DNA from: Photobacterium sanguinicancri
GTDB lineage: Bacteria; Pseudomonadota; Gammaproteobacteria; Enterobacterales; Vibrionaceae
Direction of reading: 5' to 3'
Length of the DNA stretch: 35,309 nt
Assembly (NCBI RefSeq): GCF_002265265.1
Contig: NZ_NOIF01000034.1
Coordinates: forward strand, 1-35,309
Positions 1 through 8,733 of this stretch are shown here, piece by piece. The notes beneath the pieces were generated by a model. It had not been told where the DNA came from. It saw only the letters and a program-made list of their open reading frames with translations, and searched no databases. Numbering within the stretch: the stretch's first letter is position 1; the number at the start of each line of letters is the position of its first letter. The translations under genes and the position numbers were made by a program.

Positions 1-14
1 ATGACACCTAAAGA

Positions 15-3000
15 TTAATAAGATAAAACTGCCCGTAACTTTAATGGTTTCACAGGCTTACTTATAAAACTAAAGCCATGTCCTCTAATCATATTTTGAG
101 TTTCTGTCGTGCGATCTGCGCTAATAATCGCACCTTTAAACGTTGTACCTAACCGTAAACGACATTGTTGTAAAACATGCAGACCGGTTTGCTCCTTGGC
201 TAAATGGTAATCACTCAATACGAACTCTGGGAGCCAGCCATCGTCGAGGTGCTGCATCGCCTCAGAAGCATTTCCTGCTAAGCGGACATCGCACCCCCAA
301 CGCCCTAACAAGGTTTCCATTCCCAGTAAAATATCGGATTCATTATCCACGCACAGAACTTTAACGCCATCGAGTGCTGGACGAGAAGGTGTCATGGCCA
401 AAGGCTTCACCTTCGCTTCTACTTGTCCTCGTTCCGTTGTTAAGGCAAATACTGTCCCCTTACCAACCCAAGAGCGCAGAGACAACGGATGATCAAGCAC
501 GCGCCCGATCCCACGAGCTATTGCTAAACCAAGCCCGAGTCCATGTTCAATATCACCGCGATCTAGTCGCGTAAACTCATCAAAGATACTGGCTTGTTTC
601 GCTTTAGGAATACCAGGCCCATTGTCCCAAACCTCAATCCGATATTGCCCTTGTATACGCCTTCCCCCCAGCGTCACTTTACCTTTCGGGTTATAACGAA
701 ATGCGTTGGTCAAAAAATTCTGTAAAGCACGGCGCAATAATTTAGGGTCCGATTGAATAACCACCTTAGTGCTAACGACATTGAAATTGATCCCTTGCTG
801 CTTCGCTAACGCACCAAACTCAGCCTCTAGCGTATTAAACACATCACTCAGAGGAAAAGCATGCACATTAGCCTGCAACTTGCCGGCCTCTAACCGCGAT
901 ACATCCAGTAAATCCCCAATCAGATCTTCAGCAGCCTCCAAGGCACTTTCAATATGATGCGCTAATTTTCGACTCTCTTTCTCTTTGGTCACTTCACTCA
1001 GTGATGATGAAAACAAACGCGCCGCATTTAACGGCTGCATTAAATCATGACTAACAGCGGCCAAGAAACGGCCTTTTGAATGGGATTGTTGTTCCGCTTG
1101 TTGCGTCGCCGTCACCAGTTTTCGATTCAATAATTCAAGCTCTTGAGTACGTTTCTGCACCCGGGCTTCTAAGTTTTCGTTGGCTTCTTTCAAGGCTTGC
1201 TCGGCTTGGCGAAATGCCGTGATATCAGAAAAACTCATCACAAATCCGCCACCGGGCATAGGGTTACCTTGTACTTCGATCACTTGCCCATCACTACGAA
1301 TGCGTGATGAGGTATGAGCAGTGCCTCGCTGTAAGTGCTCAACCCTTTTTGCCACATGCTTTTCAGTATCACCCGCGCCACACAAACCTTGTTGAGCGTT
1401 ATATCGAATCACATCAGCGATTGGACGACCAACTTGGATCAACCCAGCAGGGAAGGTGAACAATTCTAAATAGCGCTGATTCCACGCCACTAACCTCAGC
1501 TGCTTATCCACGACAGTAATACCTTGATTAATATGCTCAATCGCCCCTTGTAATAAACCGCGACTAAAATCGAATAACTCAGAGGCTTCATCAACGATGG
1601 TCGCGACCTCTTCAAGCTGCATATTGCGACCTTTTAATGCGGAAGTAAGTACTAACCTCGCAGAGGACGCACCAAACACGCCAGCTAACACCCGTTCGGT
1701 ATGACGGATCAAAGCTGCACTGGCTTGCAGTTCTGATGTTAAGGTGCCTCGGTGTTGTTCTGAAAATTGGCGAAACGCCTTTCGAGCTCGTTTACGGCCA
1801 ACAAAACGTGCCGCTAGCATCTCAAGCTCACCAACCGTCACGCGACTTTGATATAAGCTAACATCGTCCGTTTCAGGTAATGGCGCACCGACGAATGTCG
1901 CGGCCTGTAACCGCTCGGTAAGTGATGAACGGGTAAATACTGACACCAATACGTACAAGCTAATGTTAACCATTAAGCTAAGCAACATGCCCCAATCAAC
2001 CGTAGTAAGCACTTCCAATATTGGTAATGACGGCGGCGTGAGTAGCCATAACAACACATTGGTTTCAGCCGTACCTGCGAGCATGCCGGTTTGAGTCATC
2101 ATGGTGATCACCCAGATGGTGATACCACCAATTAACCCAGCGTATACCCCGTTACGATTACCTTTTCGCCAGTAGATCCCCCCCAGTAATGCGGGAGAAA
2201 ATTGTGCGATAGCAGCAAAAGACAATAAGCCAATCGCCGATAACGACGGGATATTATCGAGAATTTGAAAAAACCCCCATGCCGCCAGTAGTAACACCAA
2301 AATAAGGGCACGACGGATATTAAGCAGTAAACCAGAAAACGCAGAAAACCGTCGGTCCGAAATACGTAAACGTCTTAGCAACAAAGGCAAAACAAGATCA
2401 TTCGACACCATGATAGCTAACGCGATAGTAGACACTATCACCATGCCACTGGCTGCCGAGGTTCCGCCTAAGAACGCCAGTAGTGCAATATTCTCAGCAC
2501 CTTGTAATAACGGCAGGTTTATCACGTAGGTATCAGCCGATACTTGCGGGATCAGCGCTTCCCCCGCCAAGGCTAATGGCAGCACAAACAACCCCATCAG
2601 TACTAAGTAAGCAGGGAATATCCAACGTGCTTTGTGTAGATCTTGCGCCCGATTATTCTCGACCACTATGGTATGAAACTGGCGAGGCAAACAAATAATC
2701 GCCGCCATGGTCAGCAGAGTGTGAATAAAGAAACTGCCAATATTCAACGAACTGGTAGCAATGTGTTGCTGGGCGCTAACCGTCCAGCCCGGTTGTTCAA
2801 TCAGCAACCAAACCGCAAAGCCCCCCACAATAAGGAACGCCCCTAATTTAATGAGCGACTCAAAAGCCACCGCCATCATCATGCCCCGATGGTGCTCGGT
2901 GGTATCAATATGACGAGTGCCAAACAGCACGGTAAAAGCGGCCATACACAAGGTCACCACCAAAGCGGTATCAAAAGACACTCCAGCCCCGAGGCTAAAT

Positions 3001-3452
3001 TGCGCCCCTAAGTCAGGTGCAATTTGAGTCAGCCCCATGGTGATACCCCGTAGTTGCAAGGCGATATAAGGCAAAATGCCAATCACTGCAATCACAGTAA
3101 CAAGCACAGCAAGCCCTTGCGACTTGCCATAACGAGCAGCAATAAAGTCAGCAATAGAGGTAATGTGTTCACGTTTAGCGATGAGGATCAGACGAGCCAG
3201 AATGCGCCAGCCCAGCGTAAAGACAAGAATAGGGGCGAGATAAATAGGAAGGAATGACCACGTATCTTGGCTGGCTTGTCCGACCGTGCCATAGAAGGTC
3301 CACGAGGTACAATAGACCGCGATTGATAAGCTATAAATCCAAGGGCGCCAGCGCGCAAGCCATGTGGTTTTTTTATCACCATACCAAGCGATAAAAAACA
3401 GTACCCCTAGGTACATCAGTGATACTGGTACAACGACCCATCCTTGCGTCAT
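15..3452 (-). CDS. crbS: CrbS-like hybrid sensor histidine kinase with sodium/solute symporter domain
   Basis: Inner-membrane hybrid kinase of about 1145 residues. The first ~500 residues are a multi-helix sodium/solute-symporter (SSF) domain, followed by a linker, a PAS domain (~640-750), a short coiled coil, the His-kinase core and a C-terminal receiver. H-box VSHDLMQPLN carries His802; the N-box NFLTNAFRYN and G-boxes DNGPGIP and GLGLGLAI are intact; the receiver has Asp1081 in LSDYHL and the Lys of SKPVKP, so an internal phosphorelay looks functional. This architecture and length match CrbS/MxtR-type kinases, which pair with a LuxR-type regulator to control acetyl-CoA synthetase and acetate use. 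No partner regulator is in the window. I chose the ATG at 3452, preceded by AGGGG; an in-frame GTG at 3512 lacks a ribosome site and would make the GTTAA repeats coding. The CrbS assignment rests on architecture only; a related SSF-kinase is possible. Confidence 0.72.
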   Translation of the reverse strand: MTQGWVVVPVSLMYLGVLFFIAWYGDKKTTWLARWRPWIYSLSIAVYCTSWTFYGTVGQASQDTWSFLPIYLAPILVFTLGWRILARLILIAKREHITSIADFIAARYGKSQGLAVLVTVIAVIGILPYIALQLRGITMGLTQIAPDLGAQFSLGAGVSFDTALVVTLCMAAFTVLFGTRHIDTTEHHRGMMMAVAFESLIKLGAFLIVGGFAVWLLIEQPGWTVSAQQHIATSSLNIGSFFIHTLLTMAAIICLPRQFHTIVVENNRAQDLHKARWIFPAYLVLMGLFVLPLALAGEALIPQVSADTYVINLPLLQGAENIALLAFLGGTSAASGMVIVSTIALAIMVSNDLVLPLLLRRLRISDRRFSAFSGLLLNIRRALILVLLLAAWGFFQILDNIPSLSAIGLLSFAAIAQFSPALLGGIYWRKGNRNGVYAGLIGGITIWVITMMTQTGMLAGTAETNVLLWLLTPPSLPILEVLTTVDWGMLLSLMVNISLYVLVSVFTRSSLTERLQAATFVGAPLPETDDVSLYQSRVTVGELEMLAARFVGRKRARKAFRQFSEQHRGTLTSELQASAALIRHTERVLAGVFGASSARLVLTSALKGRNMQLEEVATIVDEASELFDFSRGLLQGAIEHINQGITVVDKQLRLVAWNQRYLELFTFPAGLIQVGRPIADVIRYNAQQGLCGAGDTEKHVAKRVEHLQRGTAHTSSRIRSDGQVIEVQGNPMPGGGFVMSFSDITAFRQAEQALKEANENLEARVQKRTQELELLNRKLVTATQQAEQQSHSKGRFLAAVSHDLMQPLNAARLFSSSLSEVTKEKESRKLAHHIESALEAAEDLIGDLLDVSRLEAGKLQANVHAFPLSDVFNTLEAEFGALAKQQGINFNVVSTKVVIQSDPKLLRRALQNFLTNAFRYNPKGKVTLGGRRIQGQYRIEVWDNGPGIPKAKQASIFDEFTRLDRGDIEHGLGLGLAIARGIGRVLDHPLSLRSWVGKGTVFALTTERGQVEAKVKPLAMTPSRPALDGVKVLCVDNESDILLGMETLLGRWGCDVRLAGNASEAMQHLDDGWLPEFVLSDYHLAKEQTGLHVLQQCRLRLGTTFKGAIISADRTTETQNMIRGHGFSFISKPVKPLKLRAVLSY

Positions 3453-3468
3453 GAACACCCCTAACCGT

Positions 3469-3495
3469 GTTAACTCTCCGTTAAGCCATGTTAAC
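3469..3495. promoter_or_regulatory. Three helically phased GTTAA repeats upstream of the kinase gene
   Basis: GTTAAC at 3469-3474, GTTAAG at 3480-3485 and GTTAAC at 3490-3495 lie on the same face of the helix (starts 11 and 10 bases apart), just before the kinase ATG at 3452. Such spacing suits cooperative binding by a regulator or a bent control region. The regulator is unknown and the motif is short, so this is suggestive only. Confidence 0.3.
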
Positions 3496-3561
3496 GACAG
3501 GACAGTTATCACTCAATCAGGGGGATCACAGTTCAGCAAGACGGTATTACACAGGCAACGC

Positions 3562-4491
3562 CTAGAATAAGCCTTTCTTTTTAATCTTTTGCACATTGGC
3601 AATGCGCTGTGAAAGATCAGCTTCATTATCCTGCGGTGTAGCTTTGGGCTCTGTCGCTGGCGCATTCAATGATAAATTACGGATCATTTGGGTTTGCGCT
3701 TTCAGCATGGCTTTCAGCTCAGCCATTTCTTGCGACACTTTCTCTGCATTTTCAGCCTGAGCCGACGCTAATGCCGAGGCTTGTTTCTGCGCCTCTAATA
3801 GCGCTTTGATCTCTTCTAATTGCTGGGTTTGCTGATCCAAAGCAATAGCTTGTTGTTCCGACATCGCGCGAATAATTTCCGCTTTTTCTGTCGAAGTACA
3901 ATCCTGACCAGACAGACGCGCTTCCACTTCCATCAACTGTGAATGAAGCGGTCTAAATTGGGCCTGCATCGCCTGTGTAACAGCCATTAAACTGGCTTCA
4001 GATAAGTCAGTTTCTGCCGTACATTCTTCGCTCGATGCTTGGTTTTCACGATCTTCGCGTTGAGCTTGACCTAACTGAACCACACTCTGCTGAAGCTGCG
4101 CTAAACCTTGATTTACCGAACTTAAATCAACCGCACCTTGTAACTGCTCCAACATCCCCGAAATATCGGAACTTTCCGCGCCATCTAACTGAAACCCACA
4201 GATTTCAAGTTGACGCCGTAGTGTTGGAATATCAACGGTATCCTTACCCAAGTTATCCACTAAACCCTGACTTAATACTGGGCTTAGCAGATACATATAC
4301 ATACCCGCCAAGTAGATGGTTTTGTGCATATGCAAACTCGAATGCAGCGCGGCTGCATCCGACGGGTTTTCGACTAACTGCTTACGCTCATCGACCCACT
4401 TTTGCATCACCCCGACCGCAAAGCGGTCGGACTGAGATTTAACTAAATCAAGATAGATCGAATAATTAACCCGTTTTAATTGGCTACTCAT
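3562..4491 (-). CDS. Long coiled-coil ParR-like partner of ParM (hypothetical)
   Basis: Protein of 309 residues that I cannot place in a named family. Its gene starts inside the end of parM (8-base overlap), the position ParR holds in the parCMR operon of plasmid R1. The N-terminus (KRVNYSIYLD, then helices ending about residue 80 with HKTIYLAGMYMYLL) has the basic-strand-then-helices look of a ribbon-helix-helix ParR domain. Residues ~110-280 are Gln/Glu/Ala-rich coiled coil. The protein ends in a basic-hydrophobic tail, KIKKKGLF, similar in position to the ParR C-terminus that docks on the ParM filament end. It is much longer than R1 ParR (~117 residues). Start: ATG at 4491 with AGAGG upstream; a TTG at 4497 is less likely. 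ParR role is inferred from position and shape, not from clear sequence identity. Confidence 0.6.
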   Translation of the reverse strand: MSSQLKRVNYSIYLDLVKSQSDRFAVGVMQKWVDERKQLVENPSDAAALHSSLHMHKTIYLAGMYMYLLSPVLSQGLVDNLGKDTVDIPTLRRQLEICGFQLDGAESSDISGMLEQLQGAVDLSSVNQGLAQLQQSVVQLGQAQREDRENQASSEECTAETDLSEASLMAVTQAMQAQFRPLHSQLMEVEARLSGQDCTSTEKAEIIRAMSEQQAIALDQQTQQLEEIKALLEAQKQASALASAQAENAEKVSQEMAELKAMLKAQTQMIRNLSLNAPATEPKATPQDNEADLSQRIANVQKIKKKGLF

Positions 4492-5530
4492 CCTCAACCT
4501 CTATCAATGATTCTGGCTCGACTTCTAGATCGTCAAAATCGCTGTGGTAAATACACAATTCACGTGCAAGTGCAGACTGTGCATCGTTAACCAGCACAAC
4601 ACGATCACCTAAGGTCGCATACGCTTCTTTCAGTGCAGGTGCAATTAACGGTGCGCCACCACCCACTAGGTAAACACGGTTAGGATTTTTGGCAAACTTC
4701 TTCGCTTCGTAGGCAACAGAGGTTCCAAGTTCTTGGATCTTGTTTTCAATCTTAGTCAGAATCACATCAATCTGAGATTCGTCATTAACTACTTCTCGTA
4801 CGAAGTCCATATCATAACGACGCTTAATCAGCTCATTCGCCACTAAGTAACTTGCATCACTATCGGCGGCGGCTAGTGCTTTACGCGCCGCATCCGTCAC
4901 CATAGAAACGCCAATTTCTTTGTTACCGTAAACCGCAGATACATCGTCAAATTCACCAACGACCACACCCATATCAAGGGTCGTACCGCCACAGTCAACA
5001 ACCAATGAGCGAGTGAATTCGTTACAGTTAGAATCCATTAACGTCGACAATACTGCTGGTACACTTTCAGGCATCACAACAACATCAACAACCTCAAACA
5101 GATCGCCTTTATTCAACGCAATTTCACGCATCAAATTTTGACGTTTTTTCTCAATGTTCGCTTCGTTACGCTGGCAATCTTCCGCGTTATAAAACTCAGT
5201 GATTGGCAAGGTAACCACTAAACGAACTGGACAAGGTGTTACACCGGTTTGCAACAGCGCATGGTGAACACCAAGCAGGTTTAAATCATCGTATTGATAA
5301 TCGACATGCGTTGTTTCTAACGCTTTATCTGACGTTGCATCGTACGTGTACTTCGTGGTGCCGATGGTGTAGTTAAACACCTTCTTATCACGACGCAGCG
5401 CCGCACTTTTCCAATCTTTACGGAAAGAGTTCGGCGAAATAATCGTCTTAAGCTGAGTACTTTCAATCCAGCTTACTTTTACATTGGTTGAGCCGTCATC
5501 CACTGCGATTGTCACTACCGATACCGTCAT
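4484..5530 (-). CDS. parM: ParM/StbA-family actin-like ATPase
   Basis: Actin-like protein of 348 residues that follows plasmid R1 ParM almost throughout. Visible landmarks are the phosphate-1 loop DDGSTNVK (11-18), the stretch ISPNSF, KKVFNYTIG, the phosphate-2 loop VDCGGTTLD (179-186 core; the Asp is catalytic in this family), VMPESVPA and the adenosine loop VYLVGGGAPL near 295. ParM forms ATP-dependent dynamic filaments that push apart DNA bound by ParR at parC. The gene is preceded by a 142-base gap with its own TATAAT and followed by the overlapping coiled-coil gene. Start ATG has GAGAGAAG upstream. An extra acidic tail follows the family core. It may serve plasmid-type segregation, be a remnant of an integrated plasmid, or be repurposed; the family assignment is firm. 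Confidence 0.9.
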   Translation of the reverse strand: MTVSVVTIAVDDGSTNVKVSWIESTQLKTIISPNSFRKDWKSAALRRDKKVFNYTIGTTKYTYDATSDKALETTHVDYQYDDLNLLGVHHALLQTGVTPCPVRLVVTLPITEFYNAEDCQRNEANIEKKRQNLMREIALNKGDLFEVVDVVVMPESVPAVLSTLMDSNCNEFTRSLVVDCGGTTLDMGVVVGEFDDVSAVYGNKEIGVSMVTDAARKALAAADSDASYLVANELIKRRYDMDFVREVVNDESQIDVILTKIENKIQELGTSVAYEAKKFAKNPNRVYLVGGGAPLIAPALKEAYATLGDRVVLVNDAQSALARELCIYHSDFDDLEVEPESLIEVEDE

Positions 5531-5579
5531 CGTCTACTTCTCTCATTCATTCAGAGCTACCGCCCTGACAATTCATTAA

Positions 5580-5651
5580 TAATATAAAAATAAGGCCGCG
5601 CGAACCGCTAAGCTTTGCCAGCCAAGGCGTTTCCTTCTATCAAGGCGCGCG
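5580..5651 (-). terminator. Possible terminator or leader hairpin between fliB and parM
   Basis: CGCGCG at 5646-5651 can pair with CGCGCG at 5597-5602 across a 43-base loop, and the minus strand then runs GCCTTATTTTTATATT. This could end fliB-operon transcripts or attenuate the parM leader. The same bases form direct repeats, AAGGCCGCGCGA (5592-5603) and AAGGCGCGCGA (5642-5652), so a parC-like role is an alternative. The long loop makes a normal intrinsic terminator doubtful. Confidence 0.28.
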
Positions 5652-5657
5652 ATTATA
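5652..5657 (-). promoter_or_regulatory. Candidate sigma70 -10 box (TATAAT) for the parM operon
   Basis: A perfect TATAAT reads leftward at the 3' end of the fliB region, giving a predicted leader of about 115 bases before parM. The -35 region (around 5675-5680, TCGCTT) is poor, so an activator or a different start is possible. The site implies parM is not simply part of the flagellar operon. Confidence 0.4.
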
Positions 5658-5672
5658 CACTGGGGATATACG

Positions 5673-6860
5673 CTAAGCGACTTTCAGTAATAACAGCGGC
5701 AGCATGGCCTCGTCTACTTGTAAGTATTTATCGACGATGTGTTTAATACCCATAGATATTTTCACCCCATGGCTACGTGCACGGTGGTAACTCTGTACCA
5801 CGTGAATAACATCGTTATCAACCAATGCTCGGGACGAAGCAATCGCCGTCAGCGCACCACGTAGTAAAAAGAAATCAATCACTTGCTCGGTAAATACCGA
5901 ATACAGCCCTTTACTTGGAAAATCTTGTTGGTACATGCCATACAAGAAGTAGTTCAACCAAACATGCGGATTTTCAGTGACATACTCTTGATAGTGGCCA
6001 TTGAACCCCTGAAGCAATATCGTTTTTTGCTGAGCTAGATCATCGCCAGCTTGACCAAGGGTATCAACCAGCTGATCATAGATCTGCTTAATCCGCTCCA
6101 GCACCAATTCATGTTTTCCTGTGATCCCAAGCGCAAACTGAACATTGTAGAGTCGTGTCAGGAAGATAGCGTGCATGTCGAGCATACTTCCGGAACATTC
6201 GTACATGGCGAGGAACTCGCCGTTTACAATACTCTCAATGCAATAAGTCAGTGTGCCTTGAAAACCCTCTTGATCGTCCTTTTTAGCATCGAGCATCTTC
6301 AGGCTCATGCCCAACATGAACAACTTTGCTTCCAGCGCTACGCCTTCCATCAGCAACACATCAATATACAACTGACGCACCGTCTCATAGTAATACGGGT
6401 AACGATAAGCCGCAGGTTTGAAGCTTGGCTCAAAATTCACCTTTTCGCTGAACATCATCGCCGAGGGGTTAAGTAATACTTGGCGAGCCGCTTCAGGGCA
6501 AGAGAGTGTCAAGCTACGTTCAACGCGCTGACCGCGGGTAGTATCAGTCCGTGGGTAGGTTTTACAGGTATTCGATAAGCGGCTATGTCCATGGGCTTTA
6601 TGCACATCACACAACCCCTTGCTATCACGGAACGGGCACACCCCTTTTGCATCAAGCTTGATCTGCGCAAACACCTTGGTTTTCGGTGTCTTGGTGATCA
6701 TCGCCTTTGCCTTGTCCTTGAACTTGCTCTTTTCAGTCATAAAACGGTAAGTTGGTTTATCTATATTGATATTCCAACCATGACAACAATGGTCTTCACA
6801 CTGATCTGCAATGCAGGAAAATTTTTCTACAAACTGTGGGATTACTTCAATCTGTCTCAT
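5673..6860 (-). CDS. fliB: FliB-type flagellin lysine N-methylase
   Basis: Protein of 395 residues matching the flagellin lysine-N-methylase FliB (Salmonella FliB is about 400 residues). The family signature is the cysteine pattern: Cys16, Cys21, Cys25 and Cys26 in the first 30 residues, Cys75 and Cys84 (CPFRDSKGLC), Cys99 in NTCKTYPR and Cys121 in LSCPEA. Salmonella FliB is reported to carry a 4Fe-4S cluster and to transfer methyl groups from SAM to surface lysines of flagellin. The start lies 6 bases after motB, so it is probably the last gene of the fliD operon; the ATG has only a weak ribosome site (A-rich), suggesting coupled or low translation. LafA, with many lysines in its central region, is the obvious substrate. 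The rest of the protein (residues ~130-395) shows nothing I can subdivide. Confidence 0.88.
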   Translation of the reverse strand: MRQIEVIPQFVEKFSCIADQCEDHCCHGWNINIDKPTYRFMTEKSKFKDKAKAMITKTPKTKVFAQIKLDAKGVCPFRDSKGLCDVHKAHGHSRLSNTCKTYPRTDTTRGQRVERSLTLSCPEAARQVLLNPSAMMFSEKVNFEPSFKPAAYRYPYYYETVRQLYIDVLLMEGVALEAKLFMLGMSLKMLDAKKDDQEGFQGTLTYCIESIVNGEFLAMYECSGSMLDMHAIFLTRLYNVQFALGITGKHELVLERIKQIYDQLVDTLGQAGDDLAQQKTILLQGFNGHYQEYVTENPHVWLNYFLYGMYQQDFPSKGLYSVFTEQVIDFFLLRGALTAIASSRALVDNDVIHVVQSYHRARSHGVKISMGIKHIVDKYLQVDEAMLPLLLLKVA

Positions 6861-6866
6861 TATTTT

Positions 6867-7868
6867 TTAATTTACCATAACGTCTAATCGAGATACGGGG
6901 CGATTCGATTCTGCAAAGTTACGCGCTTGCTGTAACGCAGGCGAATCGGTCACAGCAGGGCTTTGACCAAACAACAAGGCCAATTGGGTATCTGCCTCTT
7001 TGGTTAATATCATCATTTCGATTCGACGGTTTTTACCGCTTTTCGGATCATTTTCATTAACCAACATTCGCTCAGCCATCGCAGCCACCTGCAAGACATT
7101 GCCTTTTGGTAAACCAGAACTGACTAAGGTTTGGCGTGCTTTTAATGCCCGCTCACCAGACAGTTCCCAGTTAGAGTATGTATCACGATGGAATCGAGTT
7201 ACATCGGTATGGCCACTGATCACCATCCGATTTTTAATCTGGCCTAATATCGGCGCTAAGCTATATAACATATCTTCGAAGAAAGGTGTCATATTTGAGC
7301 TTCCCCGCTCAAACATAAAATGCTTGGTACTATCTTGGATCAAAATACGTAGCCCTTGCGGGACAATTTCCAGCACCACATTTTCAGAGGCAGACAGAGC
7401 ATCAGTCACCGATTTCAGCTCATTCGCCAACATCATCAGCTGCGCCGTTGATAAATGCTTACCCGCAATCATCGAATTCAGCTTTGAACCACGGCCTGCA
7501 TTAGCACCGACTTTCCCTTCTGGGATCTGCTGGTGTAATGAAGAGTCTAATTTATTATTGCCGCTTAAATTTGACTGAACTGGGTTTTCAAATGGTGATG
7601 CCTCACCGCCAAAGTCAATCGGGAACGGGCTGTTAGCGACGTCAAACACGTTCTCCATATTGTCGAAGACACTGCTATGTTGCAGTCGGTATTGAATTTC
7701 TTCACGCTCTTCTTTGGATGCAATTTCCATGATCCACAGCACCATAAAAAACGCCATCATCGCGATTGCGAAATCGGCAAACGCGACTTTCCACGCTCCA
7801 CCGTGGTGTTCATCGTGATGACCGCGTTTTTTCTTTTTGACGATGATGATATGAGGTTCTTTACTCAC
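6867..7868 (-). CDS. motB: Lateral flagellar stator protein MotB (LafU)
   Basis: Stator subunit of 333 residues. A basic cytoplasmic N-terminus (VKKKKRGHHDEHH) leads into one membrane helix, VAFADFAIAMMAFFMVLW, whose Asp32 occupies the position of the proton-carrying Asp32 of E. coli MotB. The C-terminal OmpA-like peptidoglycan-binding domain is seen in MVISGHTDVTRFHRD and KSGKNRRIEMMIL. With MotA it forms the proton channel that drives lateral flagella. I chose the GTG at 7868: it is 4 bases after the motA stop, has GGAGA 8 bases upstream, and gives the normal MotB N-terminus; the longer reading frame to 7949 would overlap motA. Confidence 0.93.
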   Translation of the reverse strand: MSKEPHIIIVKKKKRGHHDEHHGGAWKVAFADFAIAMMAFFMVLWIMEIASKEEREEIQYRLQHSSVFDNMENVFDVANSPFPIDFGGEASPFENPVQSNLSGNNKLDSSLHQQIPEGKVGANAGRGSKLNSMIAGKHLSTAQLMMLANELKSVTDALSASENVVLEIVPQGLRILIQDSTKHFMFERGSSNMTPFFEDMLYSLAPILGQIKNRMVISGHTDVTRFHRDTYSNWELSGERALKARQTLVSSGLPKGNVLQVAAMAERMLVNENDPKSGKNRRIEMMILTKEADTQLALLFGQSPAVTDSPALQQARNFAESNRPVSRLDVMVN

Positions 7869-7872
7869 GTTA

Positions 7873-8721
7873 TCAGTCTCCAGAAACCCATTTTTCCATC
7901 GTAATAAACGATGGTTTATATTCAGAATGCAGCACTTTGCGTCCAGCATCTAACGCCAGCAGTGTTGGTTTTCCTTGCGCTTGGGTGACCAAAATTGCAG
8001 AAACCATATTTAACGCCATCATCTCTTTTTTCACTTGGTTAGCAATGCTTGCTGCAATCGGTTCAAATACGCCATAGCACATTAAAATACCGAAGAAAGT
8101 ACCCACTAACGCCGCAGCCACCTTGACACCAATCAAGGCCAAGGCCCCACCAATGCTCTGCATGGTCACAACAATACCCAATACTGCCGCGACAATACCG
8201 AAACCAGGCATGGCTTCACCTACTTTGCCCAAAGCTTTAGATGGACGAAGTAAGTCTTCTTCTAGCGCATGTAACTCCAGTTCCAATACCGCTTCTAAAT
8301 CATGATGGCTCATTTTACCCATTGCCATCATTCGCAAGTTATCGGTAATAAAACTCACTAGAACATTTGATTTAGTCACCTCTGGGTACTTACTGAAAAT
8401 ATCGCTACCTTGTGGATTTTCAATATGGTCATCGAGCTTTTTAATGCCATCTTTACGAATAACTTCCAGTAATTCGTACATCAACTCTAATACGGATTTA
8501 AAGAAAGATTCGCCGTAGCCTTTCCCAAACATCATCTTTAAACGGGTTAGGATATTTTTAAGCACGTATGGCGGGTTAGAGATCACCATCGCGCCAAAAC
8601 CGGCCCCCAGAATAATAACAAATTCTGCCGGTTGCCAAAGTGCCAGCATTCGCCCCGAGGCATGGGTATAGCCATAAACAATGGACCCGAAGACAATGAC
8701 AAAACCAATGATAAGTTGCAT
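7873..8721 (-). CDS. motA: Lateral flagellar stator protein MotA (LafT)
   Basis: Inner-membrane stator subunit of 282 residues with four predicted membrane segments: two at the N-terminus (residues 1-20 and ~33-50) and two around 165-220. The large cytoplasmic loop between the pairs is Lys/Glu-rich as in the family. The diagnostic region reads KALGKVGEAMPGFGIVAAVL, then GVKVAAALVGTFFGILMCYG, including the proline-bearing segments important for torque coupling. The closest match is proton-type MotA (LafT) rather than sodium-type PomA, consistent with lateral flagella, although I judge this by eye. ATG with GGAG 7 bases upstream; 12 bases after lafS and 4 bases before motB. Confidence 0.93.
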   Translation of the reverse strand: MQLIIGFVIVFGSIVYGYTHASGRMLALWQPAEFVIILGAGFGAMVISNPPYVLKNILTRLKMMFGKGYGESFFKSVLELMYELLEVIRKDGIKKLDDHIENPQGSDIFSKYPEVTKSNVLVSFITDNLRMMAMGKMSHHDLEAVLELELHALEEDLLRPSKALGKVGEAMPGFGIVAAVLGIVVTMQSIGGALALIGVKVAAALVGTFFGILMCYGVFEPIAASIANQVKKEMMALNMVSAILVTQAQGKPTLLALDAGRKVLHSEYKPSFITMEKWVSGD

Positions 8722-8733
8722 GCTATAACTCCG

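Noticed and set aside
15-3452. Reading the kinase as a proline/sodium symporter (PutP)
   Set aside because: The symporter-like part is fused to intact PAS, kinase and receiver domains, so it is a sensor rather than a stand-alone transporter.
7000-7578. 192-codon plus-strand frame inside motB
   Set aside because: Antisense shadow of a clearly coding motB; no start signal or recognisable domain.
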